Shown: in pieces, positions 10,978 to 20,100 of the stretch | Numbering within the stretch: position 1 is the first letter of the stretch | Layout of the letters: every line of letters starts with the position of its first letter | DNA from: Priapulus caudatus | Taxonomy: Eukaryota > Priapulida > Priapulimorpha > Priapulimorphida > Priapulidae | Assembly: GCF_000485595.1 (NCBI RefSeq) | Contig: NW_014577774.1 | Coordinates: 129,928 to 158,469, forward strand | DNA length: 28,542 bases | Reading direction: 5' to 3' | Notes under the pieces: model-generated | Databases searched by the model: none | What the model was told of the DNA's origin: nothing | What the model saw: the letters and a program-made list of their open reading frames with translations, nothing else | Made by a program: the position numbers and the translations under genes

Positions 10978-11017
<40 letters not shown>
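10978..11017 (+). repeat. CG/CA alternating tract ending at a gap
   Basis: GCGCGCG followed by pure (CA)n truncated by the N run. The true length is unknown. Alternating purine-pyrimidine DNA of this type favours Z-DNA. Confidence 0.9.
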
Positions 11018-11042
11018 NNNNNNNNNNNNNNNNNNNNNNNNN
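11018..11042. other. Assembly gap of 25 N
   Basis: Twenty-five unknown bases between (CA)n and AT-rich DNA. The round length suggests a fixed scaffold placeholder rather than a measured distance. Confidence 0.99.
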
Positions 11043-11096
11043 GAGCGGAGATTATATAAATAATATATTATAAATATATAATTGACGAGAAGGATA

Positions 11097-11101
11097 GATG
11101 A

Positions 11102-11139
<38 letters not shown>

Positions 11140-11183
11140 GATAGATAGATGGAATAGATAGATAGATAGATAGATAGATGGAT

Positions 11184-11253
<70 letters not shown>

Positions 11254-11437
11254 GATAGATAGATAGATAGATAGATAAGAAGTAGATAGATGGCTGGATA
11301 GATAGATAGATAGATAGGATAGATAGATAGATAATAGATAGATAGAATAGATAGATAGATAGATCGATGGATAGATAGATAGATAGATACGATAGATAGA
11401 TAGATAGAATAGATAGATAGATAGATAGATGATAGAT

Positions 11438-11489
<52 letters not shown>

Positions 11490-11515
11490 TAGATGGACTT
11501 AGTTAGATACGATAG
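11097..11515 (+). repeat. GATA tetranucleotide array
   Basis: (GATA)n covers about 0.4 kb with occasional one-base slips and single substitutions such as GATG. It is the outer part of the left arm of the large inverted duplication; the mirror (TATC)n array is at 20,383-20,776. Confidence 0.95.
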
Positions 11516-11626
11516 ATCTATACTACAGGCAGAGACACATGCTGCGCAGAGAGCACGCTATGGCCACATTCTCACGAAGCGCGCTAGCTCGCACGCAGAC
11601 GATTCTGTGGCTTGCCATCTCACCCG

Positions 11627-11646
11627 TGACCTCTGACCTCTGACAT
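11627..11646 (-). promoter_or_regulatory. Triple nuclear-receptor-like half-site (DR1), left arm
   Basis: The plus strand reads TGACCT-C-TGACCT-C-TGACAT, so the minus strand has one variant and two perfect AGGTCA half-sites in direct orientation with one-base spacers. DR1 is the arrangement known for RXR/HNF4-type receptors. The right arm holds a perfect version at 20,270-20,289. Binding is inference from the motif only. Confidence 0.45.
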
Positions 11647-11819
11647 CATACTGAGGACTGAGGAGTGCCATGAGCGTCAGCGGCTGCCGAGCGCCTGTCA
11701 ATCATGGCGGAGAATCATGGGAACGCAACAGTCGCGTGATGAACCGATGGCCAGGGTAGCCGGAGACATAAGCAGCGGCAAAAATTATCCCAGCGTATCG
11801 CCGAGCGTCTTCTGTCAGG

Positions 11820-11917
11820 CTACGGCCTCTCTCTCTCTGCGTCTCTCTCTCTCGTCCTCAGTCCTCGTTCTGCTCTTACAGTCTTTTTCTCTCACTCTTC
11901 CTCCTCTCTCTCTTTGC

Positions 11918-11955
<38 letters not shown>

Positions 11956-12130
11956 ACACACCTCACACACAGTCTCATCGTTCTCTCTCTCATCTCATGC
12001 TCTCTCTCTCTCTCTCTTCCCTGTTCTTTCCTTTCGCGCCCTCCATCTCTCTTCTTGCGTGCATCTCTGTTCTCTCTCTCTCCTCGCACCACTCTCTCTC
12101 CTCTGCTCTGTCTACTCCTCTGCTCATCGT
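11820..12130 (+). repeat. CT microsatellite inside the left arm
   Basis: (CT)n with C, G and A interruptions; the longest pure block is near 11,921-11,952. The right-arm counterpart is the GA tract at about 19,880-20,100. Confidence 0.92.
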
Positions 12131-12589
12131 CTCTGTCGCTGTATATCTCCGGCTCACTTTCTACCGTCTTTCAACCCCCCCCCCCCCACATATTCTTACT
12201 CTGTAACTGCTTTCTCTTCCTGCCTGTTTCTTCTCCCGCTTGATATTATCATCCGGTCCTTTTCTCTAACTCGCTATCGCAGACACTTGTCAAACGACCA
12301 GTGTCAGCTCGCAGTAATATAAACCCGTTAGCAGAATATGGCGGCCAGATCCCGGGGATAAGACGCCTACATCATATGCTATATCATCCGCTATTATCAT
12401 TCAGACAGCCAGCGGAGCACATGCACGCACGCACCGCGCATGCAGCCCCGTCTGTCATGCGCGCGGCAGCAGCCCCGTGTGAAGCAGCAGCAGCAGCAGC
12501 AGAAGGCAGTCAGCAGTGGCGGGGCGGCAAAGCGCAGCCGGCCTTTCTCCTCGCGACGGCACTCGATCATTATTAATTATCTCATCCAC

Positions 12590-12883
12590 GGAGAGAAACG
12601 AGTGAGTGAGTGAGTTGAGAAAGGGGGAGAGGCAAAAGAAAAGCAAGGAAGGATAGGAAGAGAGAGCGAGAGAGAGGGAGAGAGTGAGAGAGAGAGAAAG
12701 AGAGAAAAAGCGAGCGAGAAAGAGAAGGATCGCGAGACAGATAGAGAACAAAGAAAGAAAGGAGAGACCGACAGAGGCGGAACAAGAAATGAATGGCAAG
12801 GCAATAGAGAAAGAAGGGGTGAGCGCGCGGGGCGCGCGCGCGAGAGAGCGATAGAGGAAGATAAGGGGGAGAGGAAGAGCGAA
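12590..12883 (+). repeat. GA microsatellite inside the left arm
   Basis: GAGTGAGTGAGT near 12,600 leads into GA-rich purine DNA and a GCGCGCGCGCG stretch near 12,831-12,843. It is the complement of the CT tract at about 19,190-19,460 in the right arm. Confidence 0.92.
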
Positions 12884-13219
12884 GAGAAAGCATCATTTAG
12901 TAGTTATCTGAACACATGTCTATGCTCCCACGATTAGAATATCGACGTCTGGCTATTGATGACATGACGCACTCTACGAAAACCAGAATAGCAAGTGGTT
13001 ACGTGAAGGCAGGCAACAAACACAGTAGAGAAGCAACAACAACAACAACACAACTAACGAACAATCACAATAACAACAGCAGTAGCGACCCCCTCCGTCC
13101 GTGTCTCCTGCATTCTTCCATGCCGTACACGGCAGCACGGCCGGCAAGTGCTGGCTTCTACAACGTTAATGCTGACGCTTCTACTACTATCTACTCCGTG
13201 CACACCTTCTACCACCCTT

Positions 13220-13560
13220 GCTCTCTACAGTCACCCTTCTTCCGCCGCCTCACTGCACATCGTTTTTCCGCACCCGGTAGCTCCGCCCTCCTGCAAGCAT
13301 CCTCCTCCCCCTACCGCCCCTCTTCCGTCCCTGCCCTGCACCTTCCTCATTCCGCCCTACCCCCCTCTCCGCCCCTCACTGCACGCAATCGGTTTTCCCC
13401 GCGGGCACATACCGTACTCCGCCCTCCCGCACATCCTCCTCCGCCGCATCTTCCTCCGCCCCTCTTCTATCCCTCACTGCACCACCTCCTCCAGCGCTCC
13501 TTGAACCACCTCCTCCCCTCAGCACCCCTCATCCCTTCTCCCCTTGTCGTCTCAGCCAGC
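13220..13560 (+). repeat. C-rich degenerate minisatellite
   Basis: A unit of roughly 130 bases containing CCTCACTGCAC, TTTTCC, a C/G-rich part and CTCCGCCCTCC occurs at about 13,243 and again at about 13,374, followed by further CCTCCTCC-rich partial units. The right arm (18,768-18,850) appears to keep fewer units. The long open frame across it is Pro/Ser/Leu-rich and repeat-derived. Confidence 0.65.
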
Positions 13561-13775
13561 CAGCCAGTCCTCCGTGCTCCGCCTGGCTGGCGTACGCTTT
13601 AATGAGAGTGAGATGTCCTGCCTCGTGTCGCGCGTCGCATGCGATCGCGTTGTAAGGCTCCATTGTTTCACTGCAAACGGCCGTTTACTCTTATGTAAAT
13701 TATTGCACGGCATGTGGGCGTCCGTGCCATAGGCGCGAGAGCGCCACGCACCGGCTCCCGGTTGCTGGGGGAAAG
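13561..13775. other. Short unique spacer
   Basis: Non-repetitive DNA between the C-rich and G-rich minisatellites, with a GCCAGCCAGCCAG word at its edge. No gene is seen. Confidence 0.5.
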
Positions 13776-13985
13776 GCATGGTGCGGGGTGGCGGGGTGGC
13801 AGGGTGGCGGAGGGTGGGGTGGCACAGGGGACTGGTGGCTGGTGGCTGGGGTGGCAGGGGTGGCGGAGGGTGGGGTGGGCCAGGGTGGCTGGGTGCTGGT
13901 GGCGGGACGGTTGCGGTGGTGCGGATGGGTTGGGTGGGTGGCGGAAGGCGGGGTGGGTGCGGATGGAGTATGGGGAAGGTGTAGT
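13776..13985 (+). repeat. G-rich GGTGGC/GGGTGG minisatellite
   Basis: Irregular GGGTGGCGG, GGGTGGGG and GGCTGG words. The segment GGGTGGCGGAGGGTGGGGTG occurs twice, at about 13,802 and 13,858. Several places fit the G-quadruplex rule on the plus strand. Open frames encode Gly/Trp-rich repeats and are not genes. Confidence 0.8.
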
Positions 13986-14196
13986 GAGAAATAACAGGGC
14001 TCTGAGAAGGAAGTCACGGGTGCAGCTGGCCGAGAGGAAAGTGGAAGGGGTTGGTCAGAAGGAGAGCAAAGAAGAGCAGGATGGCAGGGGGCGCTGGGGT
14101 GAAGGGGCGGGGCCATTGAGTTTGCGGTAAGAGATTTTGCTGCATGGTAGAGCACGCTAGGCAGTAAAGGGCGGGTAGGGAGGGTCCAGGGTGGTG
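13986..14196. other. Purine-leaning unique spacer
   Basis: G/A-rich sequence without a clear unit, separating two G-rich minisatellites. No gene is seen. Confidence 0.4.
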
Positions 14197-14700
14197 GGTG
14201 TTGGGTGACGGGAGGGTTTTAGGGTAGTGGCGATGTTGGGTGGGGAAGGGTTTAGGGGATAGTAGGATGTTGGGTGGGGGAGGGTTTAGGGTCGTGGTGA
14301 TGTTGGGTGGGGGAGGGTTTAGTAGTGGTGATGTTGGGTGTGGGAGGGTTTAGGGTAGTGGCGATGTTTGGGTGGGGAGGGTTTATGGTAGTGGCCAATG
14401 TTGGGTGTGGGGGAGGGTTTAGGGTAGTAGGGATGTAGGGTGAAGGGAGGGTTTAGGGTAGTGCGATGTTGGTGGGAGGAGGGTTTAGGGTAGTGGCGAG
14501 TTTGGGTGGGGGAGGGTTTAGGGTAGTGGTGATGTAAGGTGGGGGGGGGGGTTTAATGGTAGTGCGCTAATGTTGGGTGGGGGAGGGTTTTAGGGTAGTG
14601 GGGAATGTAAGGGTGGGGGAAGGGTTTAGGGTAGTGGGATGTAAGGTGGGGGAGGTTTTAAGCGTATGTGGGGATGTTGGTTGGGAGACGGGGGTGGGGG
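14197..14700 (+). repeat. 34-bp G-quadruplex minisatellite with TTTAGGG
   Basis: About 14 tandem units averaging 34 bases. A typical unit is GTTGGGTGGGGGAGGG followed by TTTAGGGTAGTGG and TGAT. Each good unit contains GGG-T-GGGGG-A-GGG-TTTA-GGG, a complete plus-strand quadruplex motif with short loops. Variation is mostly one-base indels in G-runs. The TTTAGGG word resembles telomeric DNA, but the unit is much longer than a telomere repeat. Confidence 0.9.
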
Positions 14701-15129
14701 GTCAGGTAGCTGGAAGTTTGGAGGAGATGGCAGCACGTGGAATGGAGTCCGAGAGGCGTGTCCTATCGCATTAGTTATTCTCGCGAATTAATTGAAAACA
14801 CAATATTGATACATTTTACTGAGGGCTAATACGGTGGCGGCGAGAACATTGAGGAGGGGGTCCGATGCGATCGGAGCAGCTGTGTAGCATACAACGACGA
14901 GAGTCGGTAAGAGAGGGAAGGAAGGGGAGTGAGCGGGGGAGGAAGCGTTTGCTTATGTAACCGCTAGCACGGGACAGTTTTTACACGAATGCATACAGCC
15001 GATAGCCGCTAGCAGCATGGGATAAGCAGTTTTGAATGCAAAAATATTTCATTTTTTGTCGGACTTAGGAAAAAATAAAAGTTGTGTGACTGATGTTGAT
15101 TAAAACCAGCGCAGGTATTGGGCATCACG

Positions 15130-15130
<1 letters not shown>
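14701..15130. other. Gene-free unique stretch
   Basis: Unique DNA of mixed composition. CCGCTAGCA and similar words occur near 14,960 and 15,005. No gene is seen. Confidence 0.5.

Positions 15131-15160
<30 letters not shown>
15131..15160. repeat. TA dinucleotide run
   Basis: A (TA)n run of about 30 bases immediately upstream of the long GT tract. Confidence 0.95.
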
Positions 15161-15162
<2 letters not shown>

Positions 15163-15163
<1 letters not shown>

Positions 15164-15208
15164 GTGTGTGTGTGTGTGTTGTGTGTTTGTGTGTGTGTGT
15201 GTGTGTGT

Positions 15209-15251
<43 letters not shown>

Positions 15252-15409
15252 TGGTGTTCGTGTGGTGTGTGTGTGTTGTGTGTGGTGTTGTGTGTGTGTG
15301 TGTGTGTGTGGTGTTCGTTGTGTGTGTGTGTGTGTGTGTGTGGTGTGTTCGTGTGTGTGTGTGGTGGTGTGTGTGTGGGTGTGTGTGTGTGTGTGTGTTC
15401 GTGTGTGTG

Positions 15410-15480
<71 letters not shown>

Positions 15481-15493
15481 TGGTGTGTGTGTG

Positions 15494-15524
<31 letters not shown>

Positions 15525-15565
15525 TGTGGTGTGTGTGTGTGGTGTGTGTGTTCGTCCGCCCCCCG

Positions 15566-15607
<42 letters not shown>

Positions 15608-15650
15608 GTGTGTGTGTGTGTTGTATGTGTGTGTGTGTGTGTGTGTGTGG
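15163..15650 (+). repeat. Long GT microsatellite
   Basis: Nearly 0.5 kb of (GT)n with slips such as GTGGTG, GTTGTG and GTTCGTG; the longest pure block is near 15,417-15,478. A CCGCCCCCCGCCCCC insert sits at 15,556-15,570. Six-frame translations are Cys-Val or His-Thr. Confidence 0.96.
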
Positions 15651-15652
15651 TT

Positions 15653-15733
15653 ACAATAGTGATGGATTGATGATTGATGAGAGAGAAAGAGAGAGAAATG
15701 AGGTGAGAGCGACACACGCACACGCACACGCAC
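15653..15733 (+). repeat. 81-bp perfect direct repeat, copy 2
   Basis: Identical to 10,897-10,977. Here it is entered from (GT)n and left into unique sequence (AAGCTACACGGCTACAGG), the reverse of the microsatellite arrangement at copy 1. Confidence 0.95.
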
Positions 15734-15869
15734 AAGCTACACGGCTACAGGCGTCTATGTAGGTGCATGCTGCGTTGTTTACTTGGTGCATGTGTTTGAA
15801 TTACGTGTGTGTGTGTGTTTACATATATGAATGCTCTGCAGTATATCATATACACATTGTAGCGCCGTT

Positions 15870-16102
15870 AGTTTATCTCTCTCTGATTCTCTCCTCCTCG
15901 TCGTCCTTCTCCACCTCCTCTCCCACTTCCGCCCTCTTGTATCCGAATCTCACCCCTTCTCCCTCTCACCTTTGGCTGGCTCTCTCTCTCTCGCTCTCTC
16001 TTTCTCTCCGTTTTTCTCTCTACCTCATTCTCTCCAGTCTCTCATGAGCTTTTTCTTATCTTTCTCCAGTAGTTCATCTTTTCCCTCTCCCCTCTCTTTC
16101 AG
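15870..16102 (+). repeat. CT-rich tract ending in an acceptor-like CTTTCAG
   Basis: Polypyrimidine DNA with TCTCTCTC blocks, ending CCTCTCTTTCAG at 16,091-16,102. That end has the form of a strong 3' splice site, but long CT microsatellites produce such matches by chance. Confidence 0.75.
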
Positions 16103-16418
16103 TAGAGCTACCCGTCACTCACCGCCTGCATGTTTACCTGTGAGCGTTACCTGCGCGTCTGTCTGTCAGCCATCGTCACCGGCGCCGCCGCCGGTCAACA
16201 TCAAACGTCACTGTATAGCTCATCGAGCGTCGTCGCCCCCCAACCGGAAGAGAGCGCGTCGGCGCGATGCGATAGCGCCGCTGCTAAGGTCGCCGACGGA
16301 GTCGTGGACGTCGCCGTCGCTCGTCTCCGCAGCCGACGTTCATTTGCGATGTCGGTGCTCGCGACACTGCCGGCGACCACTTCTCCTTATCTATAGAAAA
16401 CTGCACAAACACGATTAG
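16103..16418 (+). other. CpG-rich patch, candidate exon or promoter
   Basis: This non-repetitive patch is dense in CpG and follows an acceptor-like CTTTCAG. Two plus frames are open. One begins at an ATG at 16,130 and ends at 16,396 (88 codons, Ala/Ser/Val-rich). The other runs through to 16,418 and includes a basic PPNRKRARRR segment that could be nuclear-localisation-like. I recognise no domain, and two open frames in GC-rich DNA argue for compositional bias. It may be a CpG-rich promoter, an exon or neither. Confidence 0.2.
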
Positions 16419-16840
16419 CTCTCATGACGGCAGTGTAGCGACGTCAGCGCATTGTTTGGAAGCGGTCATCGGTTAGCAATGGCCGCCGCTGCGACAGCAT
16501 TGTCATTGTCATGGTAACGGCCGCGCCGCCGCTATCTATAGGTGTTTACCAACAGTAGAGGGCGTCCATAGGCAGCAGGCCTGAATGAGCAGCACACAGA
16601 AAATAATTAAAAATAAGTAAACAGTTACTATAAACACGCAGCATGCATTTTATTCATGCAAAATCACTGCACATTAACCGTACAATCTTCACGCGAAACT
16701 TTTGCCAGCTCTATGATGCGAAATTCCACCATGTTTGTCGGGTACCCCTCAACTCTCAAACGCGGCTGCCGGTCACCATGGCTCTGACACCCCACGCATT
16801 TGCACAATTTTTCCACAAAACCGATTGAAATTTCAAGGGA
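16419..16840. other. Unique stretch with CpG-rich start
   Basis: Includes GCAATGGCCGCCGC near 16,476, CATGGTAACGGCCGCG near 16,510 and the CTCF-like site listed separately. After 16,590 it becomes AT-rich. No gene is seen. Confidence 0.4.
16552..16564 (+). promoter_or_regulatory. CTCF-like core motif
   Basis: ACAGTAGAGGGCG fits the bilaterian CTCF core CCASYAGRKGGCR at 12 of 13 positions (the first base differs). It lies in a CpG-rich stretch just upstream of module A. Motif match only; a 13-mer of this kind also occurs by chance. Confidence 0.3.
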
Positions 16841-17999
16841 AAGAGGAGGAGGAGAGGAAGGTGGCTGGGGGTGGGAGTAGCGTTTGGCTTTGTGACGGTT
16901 ACAGTAGCGGGACCCGTAAATGCGATGACGTTTTATTAATTTATTATTATACCACCGGAAAATATCGTAACCGTCGAGGAGGATTTTTTCGTGGGAGGTG
17001 TAGGAGAGATGGGGGGTCGATGACGAGGCTTTTGATTAAGTGACGCCATAGTTAAACGTCGAGCGTCTGGGATCGGGATAATATGACGTGTAATATATAT
17101 TACGTGTGAAATCATCGCTCTCCGCGCGCGTGGAATTGAAGTGACAATTAAAATAGATTTGATCGCTTCGGATTTTAATATCTATTACGTACTCGCGGGC
17201 GGATTCGCTGTTTGAGTAACATGCGTGTATATCATCGCTGTGTTCACGCGGTAAAAGTCTCCACTCACACGCATATATTACTCATTTCACATCTAATTTC
17301 ATACGGTATTATATAAACGAAAGAGCGGCGAACGATTGTATATATAATCTCTATAATAACGGGTTTATTCGTTGCGCGAAAACGCCATACGGAGCGAAAA
17401 TTACATCGTTTTATAATTTGGCGTGTAATGACAGCATACACTCGCGACAGGTGGTGATATGCTGGGGGATGGAGGGGAGGGCGTTATTGCACGGGGTTAT
17501 CTTTGCACGGGGTCACGTGGGGGATGACACGGGTCACAGCGGCCATTGTTGTGACGTGTTAGAAACGCGTCATCGTCGCGCAGACGAACGACGGAGAAGC
17601 TTGGCGACGCGTGAAACGTCATGCGCGATGGGGTCACGACCCCCGCTATTGTGACGTAACGGCTCGTGACGGTGTACCCCGCTTTTGTGACGTAGCGGCT
17701 CGTGACGTGACGGATGAGTGAGCCCCCATGAAGCTGAACGCTCGCTGTCAGTGACGGGTGTATAGGATGGATGACGAGAGGGGGGCATAAATTAATGCGT
17801 GAGGGGGAGGGAGAAACAGATGTGCGATGCGATCTGATAGAGATCATAACGATAATGTTATCAAGTTTGGATGTGACATTTATTTCCGACAGTGGGCGTG
17901 TTCGTGTGATAGATTGCTGTGTGTTTGTATAGATAGGTGCGTTCACCTTACCTGTGTGTGTGACTGCTGGCGCGCTCTCACGCCCTCTCATCCTCCCTT

Positions 18000-18034
<35 letters not shown>
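16841..18034 (+). repeat. Module A, copy 1
   Basis: This 1.2 kb block recurs in the same orientation at 24,215-25,434. Landmarks: AAGAGGAGGAGGAGAGGAAG, TAGCGTTTGGCTTTGTGACG, ATACCACCGGAAAATATC, a GTAATATATATTAC palindrome at 17,090-17,103, CTATTACGTACTCGCGGGCG, ACGAAAGAGCGGCGAACG, GCGCGAAAACGCCATACG, a CRE-like cluster, GAAACAGATGTGCGATGCG, then CT repeats. Differences are largely one-base indels at several percent. The minus frame open across 17,497-18,051 is broken in copy 2, so coding function is not supported. Confidence 0.95.
17551..17713 (+). promoter_or_regulatory. CRE/ATF-like TGACG cluster, copy 1
   Basis: TGACG-type half-sites occur at 17,552, 17,616 (as ACGTCA), 17,652 (TGACGTAA), 17,667, 17,688 (TGACGTAG), 17,703 and 17,708. 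Part is a 36-bp tandem pair (17,641-17,676 and 17,677-17,712), each unit reading CCCCGCT.TTGTGACGTA then CGGCTCGTGACG. The same pair with the same 36-base spacing is kept in module A'. TGACGTNA is the known bZIP (CREB/ATF) target; occupancy is inference. Confidence 0.4.
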
Positions 18035-18039
<5 letters not shown>

Positions 18040-18060
18040 GTTCTCTCTCACCAGCCTTCT

Positions 18061-18755
18061 TTTCTTCGCTTCCTTTTTGTAGCTCGCTTTGTCTCACTGT
18101 TTGGCTCTCGCGCTCTATCTTCCTATACCGCCATCTCTCCAATCTCTGCATTTCCTTCTTCTCTTTCTCAGCCGCTTTGCTGTGTGTTTCGGCCGTCTCC
18201 GCATGACCCGAGCGCGCACGCACTCCCCGAGAGTTTGTAGATGTAATATAAAATCCCCCCTTTCACCACACCCACACCGTTACCATGACACACGCATCAC
18301 AGATCGTACGACGAGCCCTGAATTCGTAACAAGCAAAATTATGTTAGGACAATATGTATTATACAAATATATTTACTCGAGCCGTGCCTAATTATCCATT
18401 AGCTAATAGGCGCAGAAGAGACACGTACGGCGGGAACGAGCCGAAGAATGGCCGAGCAATGTGTAACGACGTAATAACTACAGCTGTTGACACTGTTTGC
18501 CTCGCAGAAAGGGTTTGTGTATAAATATTTAAAATGCATTTATCGGTTGACATTGTCGATCGATGGCGCGCAACCTTTTGTCCACATGGGAGGAAAAATA
18601 CGAGGACGAGTGGCATGGATGGGAGAGCGCGTGGAGGAGAGGAAAGAGAGCTGGGGAGGATGGAGAGAGAAGTGGGAATTATGAGGGAGAAAGATAAACA
18701 AGAAAAGGGAAAAAGAGATGGGATACGAGGGAGAGAGAGGGGGTGGGAGAAGGAA
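18061..18755 (+). repeat. Module B, copy 1
   Basis: Recurs in the same orientation at 21,589-22,312. Landmarks: TTTCTTCGCTTCCTTTTTGT, TCTCACTGTTTGGCTCTCGC, TTTGCTGTGTGTTTCGGCC, CGAGAGTTTGTAGATG, TAATTATCCA..TTAGCTAATAGG, GGGTTTGTGTATAAAT, CGGTTGACATTGTCGATCGA and a GA-rich end. In this copy a CT tract joins B to module A on its left, and it abuts the right inverted arm on its right. Differences from B' are largely one-base indels. No conserved reading frame is seen. Confidence 0.94.
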
Positions 18756-18767
18756 GAGGGGGGGGTA

Positions 18768-19003
18768 GGGGAGGAGATGGTGCAGGGAGGGCGGAGTACG
18801 GGTGCCCGGAAAAACGATGGTGCAGTGAGGGGCGGAAGAAGGGTGCTGGAGAGAGGGGTGGTAGAAGGTGTGGCACGGAGAAGAAGTAGTAGAAGCCGTC
18901 GTTAACGTTGTAGAAGCAGCACTGCGGCCGTGCTGGTGTACGGCATGGAAGACATGCAGGAGAACGAGACGGAGGCGGGGTCGGCTACTGCTGTTGTATT
19001 GTG

Positions 19004-19034
<31 letters not shown>

Positions 19035-19530
19035 CTTCTGCTACTGCTGTTGTTGCTGCTCACGTAACCACTTGTATTCTGTTTCGTAGATGCGTCATGT
19101 CATCAATAGCAGACGTCGATATTCTAAATCGTGGGAGCATAAGACATGTGTTCGATAACTACTAAATGTGCTTTCTCTTCGCTCTTCCTCTCCCCCTTAT
19201 CTTCCTCTATCTCTCTCTCGCGCGCGCGCCCCCGCGCGCTCACCCCTTCTTTCTCTATTGCCTGCCATTATTTCTTGTTCCGCTCTGTCGGTCTCTCCCT
19301 TTCTTTCTTTGTTCTCTATCTTCTCGCGATCCTTCTCTTTCTCGCTCGCTTTTTCTCTCTTTCTCTCTCTCTCACTCTCTCCCTCTCTCTCGCTCTCTCT
19401 TCCTATCCTTCCTTGCTTCTTTTCCTCTCCCCTTTCTCACTCACTCACTCACTCTTTCTCTCCGGGATGAGATAATTAATAATGATTGAGTGCGTCGCTA
19501 GGAGAAGCCGGCTGCGTTGCCGCCCCCGCC

Positions 19531-19567
<37 letters not shown>

Positions 19568-19997
19568 CTGCTGCTGCCGCGCATGACAGACAGGGGCTGA
19601 TGCGTGCGTGCGTGCATGTGCTCCGTGGCTGTCTTGATGATATAGCGGATGATATAGCATATGATGTAGCGTCTTATCCCCGGAATCTGCGCATATTTGC
19701 TAACGGGTTTATCATACTGCGAGTGACACTTGTCGTTTGACAAGTGTCTACGCATAGAGTTAGAGAAAGATGGAGACCGGATGATAGATATCAAGCGGGA
19801 GAAGCAGGCAGGAAGAGAAAGCGTTACAGAGTAAGAATATGTGTGGGGGGGGAGTGAAAGAGGTAGAAAGTGAGCCGGAGATATACAGCGACAGAGACGA
19901 GAGAGAGGAGTAGACAGAGAGAGAGAGAGTGGGCGAGAGAGAGAGAGAACAGAGAGCACGCAAGAAAGAGAGATGGAGGGGCGAAAGGAAAGAACAG

Positions 19998-20039
<42 letters not shown>

Positions 20040-20048
20040 ACGAGAGAC

Positions 20049-20100
<52 letters not shown>

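Larger units (their letters stand above)
11516..13440 (+). repeat. Inverted duplication, left arm
   Basis: Read as reverse complement, this matches 18,768-20,382. Order of landmarks: a TCTATACTACAGGCA-like start, a TGACCT triplet, GAGTGCCATGAGCGTCAGCG, CCTGTCAATCATGGCGGAG, CAGTCGCGTGATGAAC, the CT tract at 11,820-12,130, a C-run at 12,175-12,187, ACACTTGTCAAACGACCAGT, a CAG run near 12,484-12,502, the GA tract at 12,590-12,883, GAACACATGTC, AGAATATCGACGTCTGG, a CAA run near 13,036 and a C-rich minisatellite. The arms differ by many one-base indels and by run lengths. No shared coding frame is evident. Confidence 0.93.

Noticed and set aside
11717-12322. Ser/Leu-rich and Arg/Glu-rich frames over CT/GA tracts (also 12,455-12,896, 19,146-20,245, 21,345-21,774, 25,903-26,481, 27,493-28,248).
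   Set aside because: Repeat translations. Within the inverted arms the frames are not preserved between copies.
14197-14700. Interstitial telomere (TTTAGGG/TTAGGG) array.
   Set aside because: The telomere-like word occurs once per 34-base unit and is never tandem by itself.
15118-15762. Long open frames of Cys-Val or His-Thr across GT/CA tracts (also 4,184-4,709, 5,861-6,522, 7,253-7,615, 26,492-27,238, 27,015-27,646).
   Set aside because: They are direct translations of dinucleotide repeats, open in several frames and on both strands, with many non-ATG starts.
17497-18051. A 184-codon minus-strand frame in module A.
   Set aside because: In module A' the corresponding sequence is split into two separate shorter frames, so there is no sign of coding constraint.
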